A DNA stretch of 64,000 nucleotides from JACRLW01 sp046349595. Lineage in GTDB: Bacteria > Planctomycetota > UBA1135 > UBA2386. The notes under the pieces are model-generated. The model was not told where the DNA came from. It saw only the letters and a program-made list of their open reading frames with translations, and searched no databases. The position numbers and the translations under genes are program-made. This document shows, piece by piece, positions 35,557-43,311 of this stretch (position 1 is its first letter; every line of letters starts with the position of its first letter). The DNA is taken from positions 1,984,001-2,048,000 of the forward strand of contig JAXMCA010000002.1 in the NCBI GenBank assembly GCA_046349595.1, written 5' to 3'.

Positions 35557-37717
35557 CGGATTCGCGTGTGACCCACAGGTCCAGCCAGGCGAATCCGACA
35601 CCTTCCAGATCCTGCTCGCAGGAGCCACCGCGTCGCAGCATCCCGCCGCCGAAGATCGGCTCGAGCGGAGCGGGGCACGATGCGCGACCGCTGCCGCGCT
35701 CGGACGGTTCGATGCGCTGTTCGAGCGTGTGCAGTTCGGTCAGGGGCGATCGGGTGGCGATCACCAGGTAGCGCTCCCTCATCGGACGGTCGGGCGGGAA
35801 TTCGGCGCGCGACAACGCGCCGACGGCGATCCGGATCCGCTTCGTCGGTGCGTCGTCGGTGGCCGGTCGGTCGCGCACCCCGGGATCGGGGAACAACACG
35901 CTGATCTCGCGCGCCTCGTTGAGGCTGAGCACGTGGAGGTAGAGCGTCTCCAGGTTCTCGTTCACCACCTCCAGCACCGCCAGCGGGTCGGCGGTCACGG
36001 CCGCTCCGAACACCGGCAACGTCGCTTCGAATTCGGGTGCCGGCGGGCCGCCGCCTCGCGCGCCGCCACGGGGACGGATGGACGCCTCCGTGTAGGAGCG
36101 ATCGGCATCGCGCCGGCGCAGTTCGTCCGGGGTCGGTGAGACGAAGCGCAGCGACAGGTGGCGGAGTTCTCCGCACCGATCCGGATTCGCGAGACCCCAC
36201 AGGGCCCGGAACCTGGTCTCCCGACGGCAGGCGGCGTCGAAGTCCTCGAGGGGGAACCTCGTTTCCGCGGAGCCCTGATGGAGGTGTCGCCACAGCGGGA
36301 TGCCGTCGCTCGTCCTCAACTCGGCCCTGCCACCCTCCGCGGTGAGGACGTACTCGGCTTCGGGCTTCGCCGTGCCAACGACCGCCCAGGCACGGGTGCC
36401 GACCTCGTCGACGAGTCCGGGCGTGCCCGCCGCCACCTGCAGGCGGGGGAGGTCCACGGGCTGGCTCGCCAGTTCCGCGCACAGCGCGACACCCGGGACC
36501 AGGTTGTCCGGAGGCGCGATCCAGTGACCGACGAAATCGTCGAACGAAGCCTGCGTCACCTCGACGTCGCCCACGGCCCGCGAGCGTTCGTCGAACACCC
36601 GCAGCGTCGCGCCGGGGACGACTCCGAGCAGCGTCCCGATCGTCCCGGTCACCGCATCGGAGCTGCCGATGTGCACGTCGAAGCGCCGGTCGTTCCTCGA
36701 TCCTCCGCGTCCGAACACCGCCCGATCCGCGTCGGGGCCTTCGAGCCACGGAGTCTGCGGCGGCATGTTCGGCATCCATTCGATCCGCGCGGAGCAGCGA
36801 CGCGCGACGTCGCGCCAGGTCGTTCCCGAGCCGAGATTCGCCAGGAGATCCGCCAGCATCCAGGTCAGCACACCGTGGGTGCCGTCGGGAAAGCCGTACT
36901 CGAAGGCGAACTCGTCCGCGGCGCATGCGGAGAGATGGACGTAGTCCGTGAGTTCGTCGCGGTCGCTTCGTGCGTCGTCGTCGAGGAAGGGCACGTCGTG
37001 GGGCCAGAACGGCTGATCCGGCAGCGAGGAAGCCGACTCGTGTCCCTCCACCACGGCGCGAACCCTCGCCCCGGTTCGCGCGACACCACCGGAATGACAG
37101 GAGTCGGTGATCAGCGTGACGTGGACTCCGCGCATGGTCAGCGGCGAGAGCAGCGAGTAGATCGCGTCGTCGCTGAGGTCGAAGGATCCGTCGCGGCCGT
37201 CGACGCGACTGTCGGCGAGGACCAGCGTGGAGTCCTTCGAGCCGGGTTCGCGCTTCGACAGGTCCGGGATCCGTGAGCCGTGGCCCGAGTAGTAGACGAA
37301 CACCTCGTCGCCGGGCTTCGCCCTGCGCAGCAGGTGTTCATCGATCGCGGTGACCACGCCCTGCACCGTGGCGGCGTGGTCGACGAGGCGACGCAGGTCG
37401 TCGGACGCCACGCTCCAGCGATCCTTCAGCACCCGCGCGACGAGATCGACGTCGCCGACCGGGCCGTGCAGGTCGTCGAACTGCGCGTTGTCGAAGTAGT
37501 CCGCGATGCCGATCAGGAGAGCGAGGACGCGCGGGCCACTCGCAACCGGCGTAGGTGGAGCAGATGCGTTTGCGGCACCGGGCGGGTGGACGCGCGCTGG
37601 AGTCGGATCCTGGTCGCGACGGCTGCACGACGTCGAGCACAACAGGACGCTGAGCGCGAGGAGGATGGATCGCGCGGTCTGGGCGGGATGACCTGCAGGT
37701 GTGCGGCTCGCGCGCAT
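35543..37717 (-). CDS. Caspase-family (metacaspase-like) putative lipoprotein
   Basis: A 724-residue protein. A hydrophobic N-terminus ends in a possible lipobox, LCSTSC (C31). The peptidase C14 domain (about residues 62-330) carries the dyad H146 in VYYSGHGS and C207 in ITDSCHSGG, with the substrate-loop GIADYFD at its start. Some 390 residues of beta-rich, partly low-complexity sequence follow; a Gly/Arg-rich patch RGGARGGGPP sits within it. It is probably an extracytoplasmic Arg/Lys-specific protease; specificity is not visible. It is divergent, by 57 bases, from a second caspase gene. Confidence 0.82.
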   Translation of the reverse strand: MRASRTPAGHPAQTARSILLALSVLLCSTSCSRRDQDPTPARVHPPGAANASAPPTPVASGPRVLALLIGIADYFDNAQFDDLHGPVGDVDLVARVLKDRWSVASDDLRRLVDHAATVQGVVTAIDEHLLRRAKPGDEVFVYYSGHGSRIPDLSKREPGSKDSTLVLADSRVDGRDGSFDLSDDAIYSLLSPLTMRGVHVTLITDSCHSGGVARTGARVRAVVEGHESASSLPDQPFWPHDVPFLDDDARSDRDELTDYVHLSACAADEFAFEYGFPDGTHGVLTWMLADLLANLGSGTTWRDVARRCSARIEWMPNMPPQTPWLEGPDADRAVFGRGGSRNDRRFDVHIGSSDAVTGTIGTLLGVVPGATLRVFDERSRAVGDVEVTQASFDDFVGHWIAPPDNLVPGVALCAELASQPVDLPRLQVAAGTPGLVDEVGTRAWAVVGTAKPEAEYVLTAEGGRAELRTSDGIPLWRHLHQGSAETRFPLEDFDAACRRETRFRALWGLANPDRCGELRHLSLRFVSPTPDELRRRDADRSYTEASIRPRGGARGGGPPAPEFEATLPVFGAAVTADPLAVLEVVNENLETLYLHVLSLNEAREISVLFPDPGVRDRPATDDAPTKRIRIAVGALSRAEFPPDRPMRERYLVIATRSPLTELHTLEQRIEPSERGSGRASCPAPLEPIFGGGMLRRGGSCEQDLEGVGFAWLDLWVTRESVTRR

Positions 37718-37732
37718 GGGATGCCGTCGGGG

Positions 37733-37762
37733 TTGGCCAGATCCTAGGGCGGCGGCTATGAA
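37733..37762 (+). promoter_or_regulatory. Overlapping divergent promoters of the two caspase genes
   Basis: Forward: TTGGCC (37733-37738), 18 bases, TATGAA (37757-37762), 12 bases before the pseudokinase-caspase ATG. Reverse: TAGGAT on the minus strand (37741-37746) is a candidate -10 for the caspase lipoprotein. The whole gap is 57 bases, so the two promoters must overlap. Confidence 0.4.
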
Positions 37763-37774
37763 CCCGCGCGGACC

Positions 37775-39481
37775 ATGACCGTTGTCCCCGGCGCCCCGAA
37801 CCGATTCGCATTGCAGGAATGCCTGCTGGCCGACGATCGGGTGCAGCGCTGGCGCGCCTTCGACAAAGAACTCGGTCGCGAGGTCTGGCTCGATTGGCCG
37901 GGCGAGGGTCGGGCCACGGGTGCCGGCGCGGATCGCGCGATGCGCGAAGCCAGGATGCTCGCCAGGGTTCGCGATCCGTCGGTCGTTCGATTGCTGGAGG
38001 TCGTCGGATCTCCAGGTCAGCCGGTCCTCGTTCTCGAGCCGGTCCACGGTCCGACACTCGAGTCCGTTCTCGTCACGGAGGGACGGCTCGATCCGGAGCA
38101 GGTGATCGTGCTGGGGCGGCGGCTCGCGCTCGCCTCGTCCGCGGTCCACGCCGCGGGTGTCGTTCATCGCGGGATCGCGCCTTGCAACGTGATCTTCCCC
38201 AGCGCAGCGTCCGCGGTACTGATCGGATTCACCTTCGCGAAGCCGATGCAAGCGGGCGGGGCGACCTCCCTGGATCACGGGGGAGGACAGCGGCGCGAAG
38301 GCCGCGTGCTGCCGGATTACTCGGCACCGGAGCAGATCCTCGGTCATGCCGCGGATGCGCGTTCCGACATCTTCGCCCTGGGATGCCTTCTCCACCGGTG
38401 CGTGACCGGCTCGGAGTACCGCGGAGCCGAAGCCGGTGGGCGGTGCGACGTCGCCGAACCGGCGGGTCTGGCGCGCGTGCTGGAGCGCTGTCTCTCGACC
38501 AGCCCGTCCGCCCGCTACCCGAACATGCTGGAGTTGGACGCCGCTCTCGCCGCACTCGGCGAGCGACCGATCATGTCGACGTCGCGGCGTTCGTCCATCG
38601 CGCTGATTCTCGGCGCGGCGCTCGTGGTCGTCGCGGTGATCGCGGCGCTGCGTCTTCCCGGATCCGATGCCAAGGATTCCGGTGCGTCCCCGGCGGACCC
38701 GGACACGAACCCCGCCGCGTTCGCGCCGCGTTTCTCGGGTTCGCGCGCGTTGCTCGTGGGGATCGACTACGCCGAGGATCCCGACCGCAGCAGGTTGCGC
38801 AATCCCGAGCGCGACGTGACCGCGATCGCCGAGCGACTGGTCGGGATCGGCTGGCCGCGCGACCGCGTGAAGTTGCTGCTCGGCAGAGCGGCGACCGAGG
38901 CGGCGATCGTGGGAGAGCTGCGCGCGCTCGAACTCGCCGGACCCGAGGAGCAGGTCTTCGTCTACCTCGCTGGCCATGGTGAGCTCGGTTCGTCGACGGA
39001 CGATCTCACCGGCTACTTCATCCCGGCGGACGGCGGCCCATCCGGACTCGGTCCGCAGGCGCGTGCCCACTGGATCCCCTTCGACCTGTTCCGCAACGAG
39101 CTGGGCGAGATGCGCGCCAAGCACGCGATGGTCGTCCTCGATTGCTGCCATGCCGGTGCCGCGCTGCGGGGAAGGCGTCCGGACGACTCCCGCCTTGCGC
39201 CGGCACGCCCGATCGCCGAGCACGTGCGCCGTCGCTCGCGGACCCTGCTCTGCTCGGCGCTCGCCGAGGAGTACGCGAGCGACGGCAGCGCGGACCACTC
39301 GCCTTTCGCGACGGGACTGCTCCACGCGCTCGAACCCGCGATGCGGGGGGGCGTCGTCCTCGGATCCGAGATCCATCTGGCGGCCACCCGTGAACTGCTC
39401 CGCGTCGACGCCGCCCAGTGCTGCTGGCGGAGGACTCTCGGCCGCGCCGACGCCGAGTTCGTGTTCCTGCCGCGCGACTGA
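37775..39481 (+). CDS. Transmembrane pseudokinase fused to a caspase domain
   Basis: A 568-residue protein. Residues about 10-262 have the protein-kinase fold (LASSAVHAAGVVHRG, YSAPEQILGHAADARSDIFA, ALGCLLHRCVTG) but lack the catalytic residues. The VAIK lysine region reads EVWLDWP, HRDLKPxN reads HRGIAPCN (G133 replaces the catalytic Asp), and DFG reads GFTF. A transmembrane helix at about 274-293 precedes a caspase domain (about 322-565) with H401 in YLAGHGE and C458 in LDCCHAG, both intact. Active kinase is thus unlikely, while peptidase activity is likely. The caspase part lies on the far side of the membrane from the kinase-like part. It may bind a ligand or partner inside the cell and control proteolysis outside; this is inference. 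Confidence 0.85.
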   Translation: MTVVPGAPNRFALQECLLADDRVQRWRAFDKELGREVWLDWPGEGRATGAGADRAMREARMLARVRDPSVVRLLEVVGSPGQPVLVLEPVHGPTLESVLVTEGRLDPEQVIVLGRRLALASSAVHAAGVVHRGIAPCNVIFPSAASAVLIGFTFAKPMQAGGATSLDHGGGQRREGRVLPDYSAPEQILGHAADARSDIFALGCLLHRCVTGSEYRGAEAGGRCDVAEPAGLARVLERCLSTSPSARYPNMLELDAALAALGERPIMSTSRRSSIALILGAALVVVAVIAALRLPGSDAKDSGASPADPDTNPAAFAPRFSGSRALLVGIDYAEDPDRSRLRNPERDVTAIAERLVGIGWPRDRVKLLLGRAATEAAIVGELRALELAGPEEQVFVYLAGHGELGSSTDDLTGYFIPADGGPSGLGPQARAHWIPFDLFRNELGEMRAKHAMVVLDCCHAGAALRGRRPDDSRLAPARPIAEHVRRRSRTLLCSALAEEYASDGSADHSPFATGLLHALEPAMRGGVVLGSEIHLAATRELLRVDAAQCCWRRTLGRADAEFVFLPRD

Positions 39482-39587
39482 ACCGCGGATTCCGGCGCGT
39501 GGAGTGTGACATCGGGGGGCGCCCGTTGCTCCTCGGGACGTGGCCGGCGGGTGCCGGCCCCGAACCCCTGTTCCAAGGAATCCTCCG

Positions 39588-41162
39588 ATGTTCACCGCCA
39601 AGGCCGCCGTCCTCCTCTCGACCTCCCTCCTGCTCGCCCAGCAGGGTCCCCGTCCGGGCCAGTTCCTCGGCCAGTCCCTCCTGATCGTCTCGCCGCTCCA
39701 GGGCGCGCCGATCGATTTCCCCGGCGTGTTCGGCCGGCTGCGTCTGGATCTGCGCTCGTCGATCGTGGTGCCGGTCGACGAGAACCGGGTGAGCGTGGTG
39801 GACATGCTCGAGTCCTTCGGGCCGGGAGCGGAGCAGTTCTACTTCCAGGTGTTGCGCACCGACGAGGCCGGCATGTCCCTGTCGACCGCGCGGCGCATCG
39901 GCGAGGACCACGAGCTGCGCTTCGCGCAGCAGGCGCAGCTCGCAGCCTGCCAGGATCGTGCGATGGCTCTCATCGGCGAGGCCGTCGGCACGCCGCGCGC
40001 GCCACGATGGTCGGGTTCACCGATGATCGTCGGCACGACGCCGCTGTTCCGACCCGACGTGTCGGGGGTGGCCTACTTCGAGTTCGCGGTCGATCAGGGT
40101 GGCTTCGTGATCGTCGCGACGGGCGACCACGACATGCCAATCACGAACTGGTCGAGCGTCGGCGTGCCCCCGACCGCGTCGCTGCGCCGCGAGGCCCAGC
40201 AGCAGAACCGCCTCGTCGATCGCTTCTACAAGATCGACTCGATGACCGTGGTCTCCGAGGACGCGGCGGGACAGATGATCGGCGCGCTCGGTGAGATGCC
40301 CCACCAGCTCCACGACGTGCCCGCCGAGGTCGACGAGAACACCCCGGAGATGCGTCCCTTGCTGCGTGCCTGGCCGTCCTGGCGTGCACTCAAGGCCGGC
40401 TATTCCGAGAGCTACCGACCGTACCTGCGGCACCATCGGACGGAGACTGCACCGCGTTGGCAGGCGGACGAATCGGGTGGTGGCGCCTCGATCGCATCCA
40501 GCTGGAGCTCGTGGTCGACCTACTACGCCGACGGCGGCAGTGGCGATCAGCCGCGCTACGGCCAGTTCACCTACGGGAGCTGCTACGTCGGCTGCGGGCC
40601 GGTGGCGTGGGCGATGCTCTTCGCCTGGGGCGACATCCAGGCGCACGCCGGGAACCCGGTGTGGAGTTCGCGCACCGGCCTCTACCGCACCAACGGCGGC
40701 ACGACCGTCTCGGGTGCGTCGTCCTCGGCGGTGGCTCCGCTCTATCAGGACACCGGCATCGACAACGTGATCCGTGAGCTCAACGGTTGGGTGGACACCT
40801 ACTGCCTGTTCGGCGGGGGTGCGACCTGGCCGAGCGACATGGACGAGGCGCAGGGTTACCTCGACGCTCGCACCGGCGCCTACTGCACCGGCACCGACAG
40901 CGACACCTTCATCACCACCTCCGGCAAGCGCGACGATGCCATCGACTCGATCAAGGACCGCGACACCCCGGTGGTGATCGGCAACAGCATGGGTGGTGGC
41001 CTGCACTACCCGGTGGCCTTCGGCTACGCGGTGCGCTCGAAGTCGGGCTGGTTCGGCACGAGCTACGACCGCGAGTTCTACGTCAACCCGGGCTGGGGCA
41101 GCTCGAGCGAGTTCCAGTGGGTCGACGCGAAGACCTGGTTCGTCGGCCAGCTCTATCCCTGA
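39588..41162 (+). CDS. Secreted papain-fold cysteine peptidase, C10 (streptopain)-like
   Basis: A 524-residue secreted protein: signal peptide (AKAAVLLSTSLLLAQ), a ~300-residue propeptide-like region, then a C-terminal peptidase domain. The catalytic Cys is probably C336 in YVGCGPVAWAMLFAWGD, matching the C10 GCVATATAQI context. The catalytic His is H473 in GLHYPVAFGYAV. YVNPGWGSSSE corresponds to the NWGWGG element. Overall similarity is weak, so the family call is tentative while the papain-like fold is well supported. AAGGAA precedes the ATG. The ECF sigma gene converges on its end with a 10-base overlap. Confidence 0.7.
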   Translation: MFTAKAAVLLSTSLLLAQQGPRPGQFLGQSLLIVSPLQGAPIDFPGVFGRLRLDLRSSIVVPVDENRVSVVDMLESFGPGAEQFYFQVLRTDEAGMSLSTARRIGEDHELRFAQQAQLAACQDRAMALIGEAVGTPRAPRWSGSPMIVGTTPLFRPDVSGVAYFEFAVDQGGFVIVATGDHDMPITNWSSVGVPPTASLRREAQQQNRLVDRFYKIDSMTVVSEDAAGQMIGALGEMPHQLHDVPAEVDENTPEMRPLLRAWPSWRALKAGYSESYRPYLRHHRTETAPRWQADESGGGASIASSWSSWSTYYADGGSGDQPRYGQFTYGSCYVGCGPVAWAMLFAWGDIQAHAGNPVWSSRTGLYRTNGGTTVSGASSSAVAPLYQDTGIDNVIRELNGWVDTYCLFGGGATWPSDMDEAQGYLDARTGAYCTGTDSDTFITTSGKRDDAIDSIKDRDTPVVIGNSMGGGLHYPVAFGYAVRSKSGWFGTSYDREFYVNPGWGSSSEFQWVDAKTWFVGQLYP

Positions 41163-41761
41163 GCGCCGTCGAGCAGCAGCGAGAGGCGCGCCAGACCGCG
41201 GTGCACGAGATTGCGGGTCGCGCCCTCGCTGCGTCCCATCTGTTCGGCGATCTCGGCATGGGAGAGTCCTGCGAGGCGATGCAGGGTGATCGCCTCGCGG
41301 TAGTCGTCGGGGAGCTGGTCGAAGGCCTTCTCGAAGGCCGCCTCGGCCTCGCGTGCCTGGAGGACCCGACTCGGTGTTCCCATCGTCGCGTAGAGGGCTG
41401 CGATGTCGACGCCGACGCCGGAGTCCTCCGCGGGTCCCGCGGCGAGTTCGCGACCGACGTCGCGCCGGTCGCGACCCCAGAATGCGTTCTTGTTGACGAT
41501 CTTGTGCAGCGCCTGCTTGAAGAGCCAGGCGCGGAAGGGGGCCTCGCCGCGGTACTCGAAGTCCTCGGCATCGCGCAGCACCTCGACGCACACGGACTGC
41601 ACCACGTCGTGCAGGGACTCCTTCGCGCGGATCTTCGCGCCGAGGCGGAGTCGGACGAATGCCTCGAGCGCCGGCATGTGCTGCACCAGCAGGCTCTGCA
41701 ACGCGCGGGGATCGCCGGCGTGCGAGCGCATCAGCAGATCGCCGCTGTTCTCGACGTTCAC
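41153..41761 (-). CDS. ECF-type RNA polymerase sigma factor
   Basis: About 202 residues from a GTG at 41761 that overlaps the upstream stop (GTGA); earlier codons in the same frame lie inside the upstream gene. Region 2 is visible in QSLLVQHMPALEAFVRLRLG and the HDVVQSVCVEVLRD helix (the -10-binding motif). Region 4 contains FDQLPDDYREAITLHRLAGL followed by a helix-turn-helix (SHAEIAEQMGRSEGATRNLV). The sequence type is typical of planctomycete ECF factors. No anti-sigma factor is adjacent; translational coupling to the upstream secreted protein is unusual and may mean that protein takes part in the signal. Confidence 0.88.
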   Translation of the reverse strand: MNVENSGDLLMRSHAGDPRALQSLLVQHMPALEAFVRLRLGAKIRAKESLHDVVQSVCVEVLRDAEDFEYRGEAPFRAWLFKQALHKIVNKNAFWGRDRRDVGRELAAGPAEDSGVGVDIAALYATMGTPSRVLQAREAEAAFEKAFDQLPDDYREAITLHRLAGLSHAEIAEQMGRSEGATRNLVHRGLARLSLLLDGAQG

Positions 41762-43254
41762 AGGTACATCGTGATCGGCGGGGTGATCGCGATCTGCAGG
41801 GTCACCGAGTTCAATCCGACCCACATCCCTTCGAGCGGGACGCTCGACAGGACCGGCGGAATCGTCGGAAGGATGGCCGAGGCGGACTGCGGATCGCCCG
41901 CGACAGGCGGAATGGTCCGGGCCGGAATCACGAACAGGACGCTCGGCGACGGCAGCAGCGTCGGGATGCCGACCAGGAACACCGCGGAGCTGGGGCCGGC
42001 ACCGGGCAAGCCGGTGAGGTGGGCGGTGTAGGTGACGTTGCCCACGGCGTCGCAGCTGCGGTAGGTCTGCGCGTCGAGCGAGGTCCAGGTCGGGACCAGA
42101 TCCTGTCCCGGAGTGCCCATCACGTGGGCCATCACCCCGACCGGTGGAGCCGGTGGTTGCGCGGTGATCACCGACGGATCGTCCATGCAGACTCCGCGCA
42201 CTTCACCGCTCCCGCCGACACCGGTCCCGTCCGCGACGCGGCGTGTGCCGCTGGCGGTTCCGTCGGACTCGGTCAGGTCGACCAGCGAAGACGTCGCACT
42301 CGGGCAGGTCGACACGAAGAGGAGCTGCGAGAGTCCAGGTGGCGTGGTGGCGCGTGTCAGCGAGATGACCGTGGCATTCGTCGTGCTGTTGTGGGCGAGT
42401 GCATCGATGTCCGCCGCGGCTGGAAGACCCAACGCCACGTGGTCGTACAGCGGCGGCAGGGTGACCCAGCGACGTACGGTCGAATCCCAATGCCGCACCA
42501 GGATGGTCGCGCCGCTCGGGGTGGTGCCGAACCACCATCCGGAAGGCACGGCCGCGAGATCGGTGGGGTCTCCGACCACCGAGAAGTAGACGGTCGGCTC
42601 GGGGTCGAGCTGCGCGACGATCTCGTCGTCGAGCTCGTAGAGCGGCGCATACATGTCGAGGCTGTTGATCTGACCCTTCGCCGGCGTCGTCCCGTTGCGG
42701 AAGAAACCGAGTTCGCGGGAGTCGATCGCGCGGGTCGTGGTGCCCGGGAATCGCGAGTTCACCAGTTGTGCCGTGATCGGCACGTAGCAGAAGACGTCTG
42801 CGCCGGCGCCGTCGACCGCTGCGTGTTCCTGGGCGACGACTCCACTCGACGTTGCTGCGCCGGTGCCGTCCTCCACGCTGAACAGGACCATGTTCCAACA
42901 GGAACAGCCGCGCAGGTCGATCACACCGCCGCAGTCGGTGTGCAGTTGGTCCATGCCGATCGAGAGTGCGTCGACGCGGAACACGTTGCTGCCGAAGATC
43001 GCGCCGTAGCTGAAGTCGGGTCGCGCGAGGTGGGGAGCGATGTCGCTCATGGCGCCGAATCCGGCTTTGCGCGCGAACAATCGCCGTTGGCCCGAGGCGC
43101 CGGCGCCACCCGGGTCCGGGGTGCCCGGCGTCACGGTGCCGAAGAACGGAATGGCGATCGCAGGCCCGGTATCACGTGGCTGCTGCGCAGTCGCGGGAAC
43201 CGGCAACGCTGCGGCCAACGAGAGCGCGAGAGACGGAGCAGCAAGCATTCGCAT
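41758..43254 (-). CDS. Secreted protein of unknown function
   Basis: A 498-residue protein with a clear signal peptide (MRMLAAPSLALSLAAALPVPATAQ). The mature part is beta-rich and cysteine-poor apart from DCGGVIDLRGCSCW. The C-terminus (about 400-498) looks like the strand-rich module at the end of other secreted proteins here. No active site recognised. Its stop overlaps the GTG of the ECF sigma gene by 4 bases, and the kinase-FGE gene lies 57 bases upstream in the same direction. The region may be one transcription unit. Confidence 0.68.
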   Translation of the reverse strand: MRMLAAPSLALSLAAALPVPATAQQPRDTGPAIAIPFFGTVTPGTPDPGGAGASGQRRLFARKAGFGAMSDIAPHLARPDFSYGAIFGSNVFRVDALSIGMDQLHTDCGGVIDLRGCSCWNMVLFSVEDGTGAATSSGVVAQEHAAVDGAGADVFCYVPITAQLVNSRFPGTTTRAIDSRELGFFRNGTTPAKGQINSLDMYAPLYELDDEIVAQLDPEPTVYFSVVGDPTDLAAVPSGWWFGTTPSGATILVRHWDSTVRRWVTLPPLYDHVALGLPAAADIDALAHNSTTNATVISLTRATTPPGLSQLLFVSTCPSATSSLVDLTESDGTASGTRRVADGTGVGGSGEVRGVCMDDPSVITAQPPAPPVGVMAHVMGTPGQDLVPTWTSLDAQTYRSCDAVGNVTYTAHLTGLPGAGPSSAVFLVGIPTLLPSPSVLFVIPARTIPPVAGDPQSASAILPTIPPVLSSVPLEGMWVGLNSVTLQIAITPPITMYL

Positions 43255-43311
43255 GGAATCACCGCGCAGCGGATTGTCGCGGCGTGCCGTCGATCCGCAA
43301 CCCGAGGTCGA

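Noticed and set aside
37775..39481. Active Ser/Thr kinase for the kinase-caspase fusion
   Set aside because: The catalytic Asp, DFG and Lys positions are all replaced, so it was called a pseudokinase.
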